Positions 46,047 through 56,128 of a stretch of 64,000 nucleotides of DNA are shown piece after piece. The position numbers and the translations under genes were made by a program. Below the pieces are notes generated by a model. That model saw nothing but the letters and a program-made list of their open reading frames with translations. It was not told where the DNA came from and did not search any database. Positions within the stretch are counted from its first letter, which is position 1, and each line of letters begins with the position of its first letter. Source of the DNA: Bacteroidales bacterium (GTDB taxonomy: Bacteria > Bacteroidota > Bacteroidia > Bacteroidales > Bacteroidaceae); NCBI GenBank assembly GCA_015654535.1, contig JAATGU010000049.1, forward strand, positions 26,217 to 90,216, written 5' to 3'.

Positions 46047-46302
46047 TAAATTAAAAAAACGTTTGAAATCAGCTATTAATTCCTCATTATCAAGCAAATG
46101 TATCCATGACTCAAAAAAATGTTCCGATGCTCCATTTCATCCAAATTTATCTCATAAAGATATTAATGTTACTACAATGAGCGTTTTTTATCTCAAAACA
46201 TCTGCCTTATCACTGAAAAACAACAACGGGACGTGACTAACAGATTCCTTTACAATCTGACACATTATGGAGCCGGATAACTTATCGACAATACAATCAC
46301 TA

Positions 46303-46974
46303 TTAAAAAAGGAAAAAGACTTTTATATTATTTGAACAAGAGATTCCACCAGGATTAAGCCCCGGCTTTCCTTCGGGAACAGGTATCTTGAGATTCTCGA
46401 AATACTCTTTCCATACGGGATAAAGTTTACCTGTTTTGGGAGATTTGTAGGTCATAGGGGCAAGAGAGAAGATCGGTTTATTATTATTTGCGCGGAGATA
46501 CATCAGGTAAACTAACTCTGAGCAGTAATATGCATCGTTATTTATGTCAAACGCATCATCATAAGGTTTGCCTACTAACTTCAAAGCTTCACTGATAGCA
46601 GTAGGAATTAATTTTCGGTAACGTTCATTTAAGCGACCAACCGCTACTTTAGGATTCCCTTTTTCATCGACACTTCGTTTCAGAAATTTGTTTAGAGGAG
46701 TAATTGATACTCCTGCGGATATAGCTTCAATAACCATTGGATTGTTATGATTAAACCAAAAAACTCCAACATGGGAAAATTCTGCTCCCTTATAACCATG
46801 CGTCACTTCCTTGATAGCATCGCACATTGGTCCACAATCTATATTTTGGAATAATAAATCACCATCACAAAATTTGAAGGATTGGCGTTGATCTTTCTGC
46901 GCAAAACTTTCACTTGTTATAAAAAAGGCAAGAATGAATCCTAAAAGAAATTTCAAAGATATAGTTGTTTTCAT
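46303..46974 (-). CDS. YiiX/YebB-like NlpC/P60-type cysteine hydrolase
   Basis: Permuted papain-like amidase of 223 residues with signal peptide (FITSESFAQ). The family pattern is a conserved His in EFSHVGVFW (about residue 62), an acidic residue in VIEAISAG and the catalytic Cys in YYCSELVYLMY (about residue 149), with GDLLFQN at the start. Such enzymes cleave amide or ester bonds in envelope peptides or lipids. Monocistronic, with a promoter box TATTTTTG at 46996-47003 (minus). Confidence 0.85.
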   Translation of the reverse strand: MKTTISLKFLLGFILAFFITSESFAQKDQRQSFKFCDGDLLFQNIDCGPMCDAIKEVTHGYKGAEFSHVGVFWFNHNNPMVIEAISAGVSITPLNKFLKRSVDEKGNPKVAVGRLNERYRKLIPTAISEALKLVGKPYDDAFDINNDAYYCSELVYLMYLRANNNKPIFSLAPMTYKSPKTGKLYPVWKEYFENLKIPVPEGKPGLNPGGISCSNNIKVFFLF

Positions 46975-47098
46975 TGACCGTTTTATTATTCAAAGCAAAA
47001 ATAGAATATTTATTTGTTTCTGACAAAAATTGTCGGAAGATACATTTCTGATCCATACATAAGATTAAAGTAAAAAATAGATAAGATAAAAGTAAAAA

Positions 47099-47121
47099 AT
47101 CCCACTTATAGAAAGCGGGAT
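47099..47121 (-). terminator. terminator of tkt-rpiB
   Basis: ATCCCGCTT and AAGTGGGAT pair (one wobble) around TCTAT; a T run follows on the minus strand, 25 bases after the rpiB stop. Confidence 0.8.
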
Positions 47122-47145
47122 CCTTTTATCATGATATGAACGTTT

Positions 47146-47580
47146 TTACTTTACCGGAATCTTTTCTATGCGTCTTTCATGGCGGCCACCATCAAAAGCT
47201 GTGGAAAAGAACTCTGTCATAATGCGATCCGCCTCCTCATTGGTTACAAATCGACCAGGCATTACCAGAATATTTGCATTATTGTGCTGACGGGCAAGAT
47301 GAGAAATCTCTGGGTTCCAGCAAAGAGCTGCCCGGATACCCTGATGCTTGTTTACCGTCATACTAATCCCATTGCCACTTCCACAGATAGCGATGCCTGG
47401 ATAACATTCTCCATCCTCAACAGCCAGAGCAAGAGGATGGGCAAAATCCGCATAGTCACAACTATCGGCTGTGTACGTTCCAAAATCTTTATATGCCCAA
47501 CCTTTAGCTTCGAGCCATTCCTTTACGAATTTTTTAAGCTCAAAACCTGCATGATCAGAGCAAATACCAATTGTCTTCAT
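47146..47580 (-). CDS. rpiB: ribose 5-phosphate isomerase B
   Basis: Interconverts ribose 5-phosphate and ribulose 5-phosphate. The 144-residue protein has IGICSDHAGFELKKFVKEWL at the start and the phosphate-binding loop with catalytic Cys ICGSGNGISMTVNKHQGIRAALCWN (about residues 65-89). It follows transketolase by 29 bases; together they form the non-oxidative pentose phosphate branch needed by the arabinose operon upstream. Confidence 0.95.
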   Translation of the reverse strand: MKTIGICSDHAGFELKKFVKEWLEAKGWAYKDFGTYTADSCDYADFAHPLALAVEDGECYPGIAICGSGNGISMTVNKHQGIRAALCWNPEISHLARQHNNANILVMPGRFVTNEEADRIMTEFFSTAFDGGRHERRIEKIPVK

Positions 47581-47609
47581 CTTTATCTGTTTACTGATTC
47601 TACGTTTGG

Positions 47610-49625
47610 TTATAACATTTCCTTTACTTGCTTATATACATTTTCGGGAGTGAAACCTAGCTTTTCATCAAGTACTTTGTATGGAGCAGAGAATCCAAAA
47701 GATTCCAAACCAAACACCTTGCCGTTAGCTCCTGCCAATCCTTGAAGATTTACTGGAAGCCCTGCGGTAAGACCAAATACTTTGGCACCTGCTGGAATAA
47801 TCGATTCCTGATACTCCTTGCTTTGGCTACGGAATAATCCTTCAGAAGGAACTGAAACGATGCGGAGCTTTACGCCATCCTTACGAATCAACTCAGCACC
47901 TGCAACTAGCGTGGATACTTCTGAACCGGAAGCAACAAGAATTACATCGGGATTTTCATCCGAACCGGCAACAATATATGCACCCTTGGAAGTGTCTGCA
48001 TAGTTTGTGCCTTTAGGGAGGTTTACAATGTCTTGACGAGAGAATATCAGTCCTGTTGGGGTAGAAGTGTTCTCCATTGCCAGTTTCCATGCAGCGGTAG
48101 TTTCTTCAGCGTCAGCCGGGCGAAGCACCAACATGGAATTATGACCTTTGTGATTCTTTAATTTTTCCATCAGGCGCAGTTGAGCTTCTTGTTCCACTGG
48201 TTCATGAGTTGGTCCGTCTTCACCTACACGGAATGCATCGTGCGTCCAAATGAACTTCACAGGTATTTCCATCAAGGCTGCCATACGAATAGCTGGTTTC
48301 ATGTAATCAGAGAATACAAAGAATGTTCCACAAGCGGGAATTACCCCCCCGTGCAGAGCCATGCCGATGCAAACACAAGCCATAGTTAGTTCAGATACTC
48401 CCGCTTGCAAAAATGATCCGCTGAAGTCGCCTTTAGTGAAAGCATGTGTTTTCTTTAAGAAGCCATCTGTTTTATCAGAATTCGATAAATCGGCAGAAGC
48501 ACAAACCATGTTTTCTACTTGAGTCGCTAGTACACCAAGAACTGTAGCGGAAGCACCGCGAGTAGCAGCACCTGCTTTTTGTTGAATACCCGCCCAGTCT
48601 ACTTTCGGAGCTTTTCCAGAGAAGAAATCCTCCAGTTTAGCTGCTAACTCAGGATTTGCTTTTGCCCATTCTGCTTTAGCAGCTTTTTTGGCCGCCACAA
48701 TCTTTTTTAGCTCGATGGCGCGTTTGGTATATAATTCTTTAACTTCCGGGAATATCTGGAAAGGATGGGTAGGGTCACCTCCCACATTTTTGATCGTTTC
48801 GTCATAACAAGCACCACTTGCACTCAATGGTTGACCGTGAGTGGAGCATTTGCCTTCAAATTTTTCGTGTTCGGCTGTAACGGCGCCTTTACCCATAATA
48901 GTTTTACCAATAATAATGGTAGGACGTTCTTTTTCTGCTTTAGCAGCAGTAAGAGCCTTGCGGATTTCATCTATATCATTGCCATTAATACTGATTACAT
49001 TCCAGTGCCAAGCTTGATATTTTTTCGCAGTATCTTCACTTGTTACAGCATTAGTACTTGTAGAAAGTTGGATATCATTGGAGTCATAGAACATAATCAG
49101 ATTGTCTAATCCCAGATATCCGGCCAAACGACCTGCGCCCTGAGAAATCTCTTCCTGGATTCCCCCGTCGGAGATATAAGCATAGATGCTTTGTCCCATA
49201 ACTTCACCAAAGCGAGCTTTTAGAAATTTGGCGGCAATAGCTGCACCCACTGCATAAGAATGACCTTGTCCTAGCGGACCGGAAGTATTTTCTATTCCAC
49301 GCATTACGTCTAGTTCAGGATGTCCCGGAGTAGGGCTTGCCCATTGACGGAACTGTGACAGCTCGTCCATGGTGTATTTACCTGTAAGGGATAAAACAGA
49401 ATACAACATAGGAGACATGTGACCTGGGTCAAGGAAGAAACGATCACGACTTTCCCATCGGGAATTTTCGGGATCATATTCAAGGAATTCAGAGAAAAGA
49501 ACGTTGACAAAGTCTGCACCACCCATGGCACCTCCCGGATGACCCGAGTTGGCTTTTTCCACCATAGAAGCAGCTAAAATACGCACATTGTTAGCTGCAC
49601 GATTCATTAGTTTACTATCGTTCAT
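47610..49625 (-). CDS. tkt: transketolase
   Basis: TPP enzyme of 671 residues, full length. The TPP domain shows NSGHPGGAMGGADFVNVLF (about residues 24-42), ISDGGIQEEISQGAGRLAGYLGLDNLIMFYDSNDI with the Mg/TPP-binding Asp and Asn, and the pyrimidine domain has HDAFRVGEDGPTHEPVEQ (about 455-472). It channels xylulose 5-phosphate, produced by the arabinose operon, into glycolysis. First gene of tkt-rpiB, with promoter box at 49651-49658. Confidence 0.96.
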   Translation of the reverse strand: MNDSKLMNRAANNVRILAASMVEKANSGHPGGAMGGADFVNVLFSEFLEYDPENSRWESRDRFFLDPGHMSPMLYSVLSLTGKYTMDELSQFRQWASPTPGHPELDVMRGIENTSGPLGQGHSYAVGAAIAAKFLKARFGEVMGQSIYAYISDGGIQEEISQGAGRLAGYLGLDNLIMFYDSNDIQLSTSTNAVTSEDTAKKYQAWHWNVISINGNDIDEIRKALTAAKAEKERPTIIIGKTIMGKGAVTAEHEKFEGKCSTHGQPLSASGACYDETIKNVGGDPTHPFQIFPEVKELYTKRAIELKKIVAAKKAAKAEWAKANPELAAKLEDFFSGKAPKVDWAGIQQKAGAATRGASATVLGVLATQVENMVCASADLSNSDKTDGFLKKTHAFTKGDFSGSFLQAGVSELTMACVCIGMALHGGVIPACGTFFVFSDYMKPAIRMAALMEIPVKFIWTHDAFRVGEDGPTHEPVEQEAQLRLMEKLKNHKGHNSMLVLRPADAEETTAAWKLAMENTSTPTGLIFSRQDIVNLPKGTNYADTSKGAYIVAGSDENPDVILVASGSEVSTLVAGAELIRKDGVKLRIVSVPSEGLFRSQSKEYQESIIPAGAKVFGLTAGLPVNLQGLAGANGKVFGLESFGFSAPYKVLDEKLGFTPENVYKQVKEML

Positions 49626-49650
49626 ATTATTGATTTGTTAATTTTCCATG

Positions 49651-49658
49651 CAAAGATA
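49651..49658 (-). promoter_or_regulatory. TAnnTTTG promoter box, tkt-rpiB
   Basis: TATCTTTG on the minus strand, 26 bases before the tkt start. Confidence 0.6.
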
Positions 49659-49742
49659 ATAGTTTATGACTAATAATCTCTTAGAAAAGAATGTTTTTTA
49701 TTGTAGCTATTACAATAGTTTGTAAGGTGTATATAAAGAAAG

Positions 49743-49804
49743 AGGCTGTCTCAAAAGTAATTTTACCGTTTCTTTTTGTATAAAATTGCTTTTGAGAGAG
49801 CCTT
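49743..49804 (-). terminator. terminator of the arabinose operon
   Basis: AGGCT(GT)CTCAAAAG-type arm pairs with CTTTTGAGAGAGCCT, extended by TAATTTTA/TAAAATTG pairing, 18 bases after the symporter stop. Confidence 0.75.
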
Positions 49805-49821
49805 CTTAAATTAGAGGATTA

Positions 49822-51459
49822 TTACCAGAAATAGATATAAAATGCTACACAGAGACCAACCACTGCAACTGATGTGATTATGTCTATAGCGCTCCAACTG
49901 GCGCGAGTTTCTGCAATTTGTTCATTACCCTGAGAGAAATAAGTAATTCCCCTTAATTGTTCTTCAGTTGCCTTTGGCGTAAACATACTGATGACAACCA
50001 TTACTAACATTGTAAATACAAACAAGAAGATACAGAAGTACAACCAGTTTATAGTCAGGAACGCTCCAAGAATACTGTCTGCCGGTATAGAGCTTTTAAA
50101 TATCATAAGAGCCAGACGTATCATACCTATCGCAAAGCCGATAAGTAAGCCCCATTCTCCTGCCTTCGGAGTAATTCTCTTGTTAAATACACCAAGGACA
50201 AATACTGCTGCAATAGCGGGTGCGATAAGAGATTGTACTTCCTGAAGGTATTCATAGAGAACATTACCTAAACCTCTCATGATAGGAATCCATATTAATC
50301 CTAAAAATACAACGGTGATAGTTGCTATACGTCCTACCCATACCAATCGTTTTTCAGTTGCCTGAGGATGTTTATGTTTATAGAAGTCAATAGTGAACAG
50401 GGTTGCTGATGAATTGAAGTGAGCAGCCAACGAAGTAACCAATGCTGCGATAAATCCTACCGTAACCAGTCCTTTAATGCCCATTGGCAATAAATTGAGA
50501 ACCATACTGCCGAACGCTTTATCGTTAGAGTCAAAATTAAAGCCGTCTACTCCTTTAGCCCTTAGTGCAGCAGCGATCATACCTGGAATAAGGAACATAA
50601 ACACTGGAAGGACTTTTAAGAAACCTGCAAAGATTGTACCTCTACGGGCATTCTTTAAGTCTTTTGCGGCAAGGACTCGTTGCACAATGTGTTGGTCGGT
50701 ACACCAGTACCAGAATCCGATAATGGCCGCACCAAAAATTACTCCAACACCTGGGAATTTTGAGAATAAAGGATCGGAAGGGTCTGAGTGAATCAAGTGA
50801 CGGTTTTCACCAATATATTCCAATGTTGAGTGCCATCCGTCTAAGATACCACCTCCACCGATTTTCATCAATCCTAGAACTAAAATAGTCAAAGAACCCA
50901 CAATCAGGATAGGAGTTTGAATAACCGATATCACCATAATTCCCTTCATCCCTCCCAGAACACTGAATATACCGGTAAGAAGAACGAGACCAATAGCTCC
51001 GTACCAGAAATTAATTCCAAGAATCGTTTCGAGGAAAATACCTCCGGTAAAGGCTGTTACAGATACTTTTGTAAGTACATAACTGATAAGAGTGATAATC
51101 GACAAGGTTGAACTTGCATTCTGATTAAATCGTCTGGACAAAAATTCAGGCATGGTAAATACCTTACTATGCGCATAAAACGGGACAAAAACCCATCCAA
51201 GGATAAGGATCATCCAGCCTTGCATTTCCCAGTGTGCCATAGCCATACCACTTTCTGCGCCGGCTCCCGCTAAACCTACCAGGTGTTCCGAGCCTATATT
51301 AGCAGCAAAGATGGCAGCACCAACAGTTAACCATGTTTCGCTGCGTCCGGAAAGAAAATAATCGCTTGTGTTGCCTGTCTTGCGTTTCATTACCCAGACA
51401 ATAATTCCAATTAGTGCTAGTAGAAATAGCGCAATAATGACCCAATCTAAAATTGCCAT
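49822..51459 (-). CDS. araP: sodium:solute symporter of the arabinose operon
   Basis: SSS-family Na+/sugar symporter (SGLT-like), 545 residues and about 14 membrane segments. It contains DYFLSGRSETWLTVGAAIFAANIGSEHLVGLAGAG (residues 33-67), the Na+ and sugar region, and FWYWCTDQHIVQRVLAAKD (about 251-269), the family signature. It is the last gene of the arabinose operon, so L-arabinose is the likely substrate; the symbol follows the AraP of Bacteroides and is inferred by context. Confidence 0.85.
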   Translation of the reverse strand: MAILDWVIIALFLLALIGIIVWVMKRKTGNTSDYFLSGRSETWLTVGAAIFAANIGSEHLVGLAGAGAESGMAMAHWEMQGWMILILGWVFVPFYAHSKVFTMPEFLSRRFNQNASSTLSIITLISYVLTKVSVTAFTGGIFLETILGINFWYGAIGLVLLTGIFSVLGGMKGIMVISVIQTPILIVGSLTILVLGLMKIGGGGILDGWHSTLEYIGENRHLIHSDPSDPLFSKFPGVGVIFGAAIIGFWYWCTDQHIVQRVLAAKDLKNARRGTIFAGFLKVLPVFMFLIPGMIAAALRAKGVDGFNFDSNDKAFGSMVLNLLPMGIKGLVTVGFIAALVTSLAAHFNSSATLFTIDFYKHKHPQATEKRLVWVGRIATITVVFLGLIWIPIMRGLGNVLYEYLQEVQSLIAPAIAAVFVLGVFNKRITPKAGEWGLLIGFAIGMIRLALMIFKSSIPADSILGAFLTINWLYFCIFLFVFTMLVMVVISMFTPKATEEQLRGITYFSQGNEQIAETRASWSAIDIITSVAVVGLCVAFYIYFW

Positions 51460-51489
51460 AATATTATTGATAAAGTTAATAAATGCTTG

Positions 51490-53160
51490 TTATAATAATT
51501 CTTTTTCAGTGAAACGCCCAAGCTTGGTATATTTCTCATATAATGTAAGATATGCTTTGTGAGCCTCTTCATCAGGATAAAATTCTGAAGCAAATCCTTT
51601 TCCCATACCTTTTTGGGCATCTTCTACTTTAGTGTATACATCAGCCGCTACTGCTGCAAACATAGATGCTCCGAGAGCACAAGCTTGTTCCGATTTGGCA
51701 ACTTTAATAGGCATACCCAATACGTTGGCAAGGGTTTGCATTACGAAAGGAGATTTTAGCGGTATTCCTCCAATGCCAATCACTTGCTTTATTTCTATGC
51801 CGTTTTCAATAAATCTGTCCACAATGGCTTTTGAACCGAAAGCGGTGGCTTCAACCAAAGCCCTGAAAATAAGAGGGGCAGTGCTTCCTAAAGTAAGTCC
51901 GGCTATTGTTCCGTGAAGTAATTGATTGGCATCCGGGGTACGGCGACCATTCATCCAGTCGGTAGCAATGATTGTGCTTTCACTGATTGGAATCAATTCA
52001 GCTTCTTTGGTGAGGGCAGGTATAATTTTATCACATGCCTCTTCAATCAACTTTTCTTTTGTTGCATCATCCAGAAGAGAGGAGGTTCCGATAATTTCCT
52101 TGATTGGGAATTCTAATATACTTTTAAACCATGCGTAGATATCACCAAAACCTGATTGTCCCGCTTCCAGACCTATATATCCGGGGATTACAGAGCCATC
52201 CACTTGTCCGCAAATACCGTTAATGAGTTTATGCCCCATTTCTTCATAAGAAGAAACCATAATATCACAGGTAGAAGTACCAATAACGCGTACAAAGGTT
52301 TTAGGAGTTATTCCTGCACCTACAGCTCCCATGTGGCAGTCGAACGCTCCACCTGCTACTGCAACTTTGGTAGTTAAACCAAGCTTTGATGCCCATTCTT
52401 CTGTTAAATGGCCTACCGCTTTATCCGCGGTGTAAGTTTCTGTGAAGAGTCTTTCTCTTAATCCGCCTAAGATAGGATCAAGTGCCACCAAAAATTCTTC
52501 CGAAGGAAGTCCTCCCCATTGTTCATGCCACATTGCTTTATGTCCGCAAGCGCAACGGCTACGGATAATATCCGATGACTTTGACACTCCGGTAATAAGC
52601 GCGGGAAGCCATTCACAATGTTCTACAATAGAGTAAGCTGCCTTGCGCACTTTCTCGTCTTGGCGAAGTACATGCAGTGCTTTTGCCCAATACCATTCTG
52701 AAGAATAGATTCCTCCTTCATAAGCAGAATAATCTATATCCCATTTAGCGCATAGTTCGTTAATTTCAGCAGCTTCTTTTACTGCTGTATGATCTTTCCA
52801 CAATATAAACATAGCATTGGGATTCTCTGTAAATTCAGGATTAAGTGCCAATGGTGCTCCTGTAGCATCAGTTAATACGGGGGTACTCCCTGTAGTATCA
52901 AAAGCGATACCTACTACATTTTCAGCTGTTCCAGCAGGACATTTAGCCAATGATTCCTTAATAGTAGTTTCCAGCACTTCAACATAATCCAATGGGTGTT
53001 GGCGATATTGATTCTTAGAAGGATTGCAATACTTCCCCGCTTTCCAGCGAGGATAGTATTTTACGGCTGTGGCCAGTTCTTCACCTGTCAGAGCATTCAC
53101 AATGATGGCACGTGCAGAGTCGCTACCGTAGTCTAATCCAATTACATATTTGTTTGCCAT
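51490..53160 (-). CDS. araB: ribulokinase
   Basis: FGGY-family kinase that phosphorylates L-ribulose, 556 residues. Its start VIGLDYGSDSARAIIVNALTGEE and VVGIAFDTTGSTPVLTD (ATP/sugar binding), the FGGY core VIGTSTCDIMVSS, and IGGIPLKSPFVMQTLANVLG near the C-terminus are family features. It begins 1 base after the araA stop, so araA and araB are translationally close. Confidence 0.95.
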   Translation of the reverse strand: MANKYVIGLDYGSDSARAIIVNALTGEELATAVKYYPRWKAGKYCNPSKNQYRQHPLDYVEVLETTIKESLAKCPAGTAENVVGIAFDTTGSTPVLTDATGAPLALNPEFTENPNAMFILWKDHTAVKEAAEINELCAKWDIDYSAYEGGIYSSEWYWAKALHVLRQDEKVRKAAYSIVEHCEWLPALITGVSKSSDIIRSRCACGHKAMWHEQWGGLPSEEFLVALDPILGGLRERLFTETYTADKAVGHLTEEWASKLGLTTKVAVAGGAFDCHMGAVGAGITPKTFVRVIGTSTCDIMVSSYEEMGHKLINGICGQVDGSVIPGYIGLEAGQSGFGDIYAWFKSILEFPIKEIIGTSSLLDDATKEKLIEEACDKIIPALTKEAELIPISESTIIATDWMNGRRTPDANQLLHGTIAGLTLGSTAPLIFRALVEATAFGSKAIVDRFIENGIEIKQVIGIGGIPLKSPFVMQTLANVLGMPIKVAKSEQACALGASMFAAVAADVYTKVEDAQKGMGKGFASEFYPDEEAHKAYLTLYEKYTKLGRFTEKELL

Positions 53161-53161
53161 A

Positions 53162-54664
53162 TTACATTAAAGCTTTGTTTAATAAGTAATAGATTTCATT
53201 CAGATGCAATTCTTTTTTGAAGTTGCTGATGGTAGTGTCTTTATTAATAACAACCAATTCAATGCGTGCCATCTCAGCAAAATCTTCCAAATACTCTTGA
53301 GTAAGGGCAAAAGAGAAGCTGGTGTGATGAGTTCCACCTGCAAGTATCCATGCAGCAGCACCTATTTCAAGGTTTGGTTGAGGAATCCAGAGAGCGGAAG
53401 CAACAGGAAGCTTAGGCAGTGGTTGAGGTTTGATTACATCTACTTGATTAACGATCATACGGAAACGGTTGCCCAGATCTATAACAGTGGCGGCAACTCC
53501 GGTTCCTTCGTGAGCGGTAAATACCAAGCGTGCAGGATCATTTTTTCCACCGATACCCAGTGGATGAACTTCCAAAGTAGGCTTTTTAGCAGCGATAAGC
53601 GGGCAAACTTCCAGCATGTGTGCTTGAAGGATAGCGCTCTTGTCACCATCGAAATGATAGGTGTAATCTTCCAGAAAGGAAGCACCACCTTCGAGCCCTT
53701 GTCCCATAAACCACATAGTGCGGTAAAGGGCAGCCGTTTTCCAGTCTCCTTCAGCTCCAAATCCGAAACCTTCTGCCATTAGGCGTTGAGAAGCAAGACC
53801 CGGTAGCTGATCTACTCCATGTAGCGCATTAAAGTTAGTTGTGAATCCTTTTGCCCCTTTTTCCTTAAGGAATTTGCGAATGGCTATTTCTTCACGAGCG
53901 GCTTCAATCACTTGTTTGCGATCTTTTCCACCTTCTTTTGCATTGTCGGCAAAAGTATATTCTTCTTCATAAACCTTCACTAATTCAGCAATTTCAGCAT
54001 CTGTCACAGTATCCTGAACAGCTACTAAATCACCGATAGGATAGTAGTCCACATGATAACCCAGACGAAGTTCGGCCTCTACTTTATCGCCATCGGTTAC
54101 AGCTACATTATTCATGTTATCTCCGAAGCGGACAATCAGCATATCTTGTGCATCTGCCCAGGCAGCAGCTACACGCATCCATATGGCTATTTTTGCCTGA
54201 GCTTTTTCATCTTGCCAGTGACCAACTACCACCTTGCGATTTTTGCGCATACGGGTAACCATGTGGCCAAATTCGCGATCACCATGAGCCGACTGATTCA
54301 GATTCATGAAATCCATATCAATTTCGCTCCATGGAATTTGTTTATTGAACTGTGTATGGAAGTGAAGAAGAGGTTTTTTCAATTCCTGCAATCCGTGAAT
54401 CCACATTTTTGCAGGTGAGAAAGTGTGCATCCAGGTAATAATGCCGATACACTTATCATCGTTATTAGCAGCCCTGAATGTTGCCGTTACTTCCGGTGCG
54501 GAATTAACAGTACCTTTATAAATTACTTTTACAGGAAGATTGCCTGATTCATTCAGCCCTTTAACTATTTCGTTAGAGTGTGCGTCCACTGCGATAACTG
54601 CATCGCCTCCGTAAAGGAGCTGTGCTCCGGTTACGAACCATACTTCTAAATCTTGAAATGCCAT
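53162..54664 (-). CDS. araA: L-arabinose isomerase
   Basis: Converts L-arabinose to L-ribulose with Mn2+. The 500-residue protein begins EVWFVTGAQLLYG (an araA hallmark) and has the metal- and catalytic-site segment MAEGFGFGAEGDWKTAALYR with Glu about residues 303 and 330, plus HMLEVCP (metal His) and HHTSFSFALT with another His. Length matches the family. It lies between araD (42 bases) and araB. Confidence 0.97.
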   Translation of the reverse strand: MAFQDLEVWFVTGAQLLYGGDAVIAVDAHSNEIVKGLNESGNLPVKVIYKGTVNSAPEVTATFRAANNDDKCIGIITWMHTFSPAKMWIHGLQELKKPLLHFHTQFNKQIPWSEIDMDFMNLNQSAHGDREFGHMVTRMRKNRKVVVGHWQDEKAQAKIAIWMRVAAAWADAQDMLIVRFGDNMNNVAVTDGDKVEAELRLGYHVDYYPIGDLVAVQDTVTDAEIAELVKVYEEEYTFADNAKEGGKDRKQVIEAAREEIAIRKFLKEKGAKGFTTNFNALHGVDQLPGLASQRLMAEGFGFGAEGDWKTAALYRTMWFMGQGLEGGASFLEDYTYHFDGDKSAILQAHMLEVCPLIAAKKPTLEVHPLGIGGKNDPARLVFTAHEGTGVAATVIDLGNRFRMIVNQVDVIKPQPLPKLPVASALWIPQPNLEIGAAAWILAGGTHHTSFSFALTQEYLEDFAEMARIELVVINKDTTISNFKKELHLNEIYYLLNKALM

Positions 54665-54706
54665 AGTGTTTTTAATTTATTATAATTATTAATCTGATTT
54701 TTATGA

Positions 54707-55393
54707 TCACTTTTGTCCGTAATAAGCTCCCGGACCGTGTTTTCTATTAAAATGTTTTTCTACCAGCAAAGGATTCATGGTCAATGCCGGATTTACGGAA
54801 TAAGCAATGAAAGCCATTTTGGCAACCTGCTCTATTACTACAGCGTTGTGAACGGCATCCTGCGCATCTTTTCCCCAGGAAAAAGGACCATGATTCTTGA
54901 CCAGTACCCCCGGAGTATGTACCGGATTAATATCTTTGAATCGTTTCACGATCACGTTGCCTGTCTCCAGTTCATAAGCACCTTCCACCTCTTCTTTGTT
55001 CATATCCGCAGTACAGGGAATGGCATCGTGGAAGTAGTCCGCATGGGTCGTACCAATGTTTGGTAAGTCAATTCCTGCCTGAGCCCAAGCTGTGGCATAA
55101 GTAGAGTGTGTATGTACCACTCCGCCAATTTCAGGGAAGGCTTTATAAAGGACCACGTGGGTAGGAGTATCGGATGATGGTTTCAGTTTTCCTTCCATCA
55201 CATTTCCATCAAGATCAACTACTACCATATCTTCTGCTTTCATATCGTCATATGATACTCCACTGGGTTTAATCACAATCCGTCCGCTTTTACGGTCTAT
55301 AGCCGAAACGTTTCCCCAAGTGAATATGACCAATCCGTGCTTCACCAAATCCAGATTAGCACGGAATACTTGTTCTTTTAAAGCTTCTAACAT
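54707..55393 (-). CDS. araD: L-ribulose-5-phosphate 4-epimerase
   Basis: Makes xylulose 5-phosphate from L-ribulose 5-phosphate, class II aldolase fold with Zn2+. The ATG at 55393 ([22 protein letters not shown]) gives 228 residues, the family size; the tracked start at 55462 lies inside araR. Zn ligands are in [16 protein letters not shown] and the later His in [14 protein letters not shown]. It starts 7 bases after the araR stop. Confidence 0.95.
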   Translation of the reverse strand: MLEALKEQVFRANLDLVKHGLVIFTWGNVSAIDRKSGRIVIKPSGVSYDDMKAEDMVVVDLDGNVMEGKLKPSSDTPTHVVLYKAFPEIGGVVHTHSTYATAWAQAGIDLPNIGTTHADYFHDAIPCTADMNKEEVEGAYELETGNVIVKRFKDINPVHTPGVLVKNHGPFSWGKDAQDAVHNAVVIEQVAKMAFIAYSVNPALTMNPLLVEKHFNRKHGPGAYYGQK

Positions 55394-55400
55394 AATTTTA

Positions 55401-56078
55401 TTATAACTTAAATTTCGGATCTTTTCGATAAATCTTATTATTAAACTTATATAGATAAGCACCTCTTTTTGATCCTGTCTTATCTATTTTATTTGTTTTT
55501 TCAATATAATCCATATCCGCCACCCGTTTTCGGAAATTGCGTTTATCAATGGGTTCTCCATAAATAGCTTCGTACAGTTGTTGCATTTGTGGGAGTGTAA
55601 ATAGATCTGGCAAAAGATTGAAACCAATGGGCTCTACGGCTGCTTTTTCTCTCATCAGGTTACGAGCTTTGATGACCATATCCTCATGGTCAAAAATAAG
55701 TGGAGGAAGTTCGTTTATGTTTAACCAATGGGCATTGTGCTTTTGCACAAAAGCGCGATCATATTCATTAATGTTAATCAACGCATAATAAGCAACAGAT
55801 AAGACCCTTTCTCCCGGATCACGATTGATTTCTCCAAAGACACCGACTTGCTCCATATAAACATCGTCTAATCCTGTTAGCTCACACAAAACTCTGCTAG
55901 CTGCTTCGTCGATGCTCTCTTCCTTTTGAAGAAAACCTCCCATAAGGGACCATTCTCCCTTTGCCGGTTCAAAGTTGCGCTTTAGTAGCAATAAATTTAA
56001 TTCACCTTGGCTAAATCCAAAGATGATGCAGTCTACCGCTACATAAAAGCGTTCATTATTTTTATAAAAGGTATTCAT
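55401..56078 (-). CDS. araR: Nudix-related transcription factor AraR, arabinose operon repressor
   Basis: Regulator of the NrtR/AraR type, 225 residues: an N-terminal Nudix-fold sensor (about 10-145) and a C-terminal winged helix (about 150-225, [27 protein letters not shown]). The Nudix box [24 protein letters not shown] lacks the catalytic RE..EE pattern (R-V-L-C-E-L), so it is unlikely to be an enzyme, as in the Bacteroides AraR that binds L-arabinose as negative effector. It lies inside the operon it should control, between galM and araD. Confidence 0.9.
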   Translation of the reverse strand: MNTFYKNNERFYVAVDCIIFGFSQGELNLLLLKRNFEPAKGEWSLMGGFLQKEESIDEAASRVLCELTGLDDVYMEQVGVFGEINRDPGERVLSVAYYALININEYDRAFVQKHNAHWLNINELPPLIFDHEDMVIKARNLMREKAAVEPIGFNLLPDLFTLPQMQQLYEAIYGEPIDKRNFRKRVADMDYIEKTNKIDKTGSKRGAYLYKFNNKIYRKDPKFKL

Positions 56079-56128
56079 ATCATTTACCGGAATATTATAT
56101 ATGAGAATATATAGACTTCTTTTTTCTG

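Larger units (their letters stand above)
45740..46302. other. gene-free stretch with terminator and long hairpin
   Basis: It holds the terminator at 45795-45830, a second short inverted stretch with eight T near 45850, and the 119-base hairpin at 45928-46046 (listed separately). An ATG-less open stretch of about 55 codons (46080-46240) resembles no protein I know. No gene supported. Confidence 0.5.
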
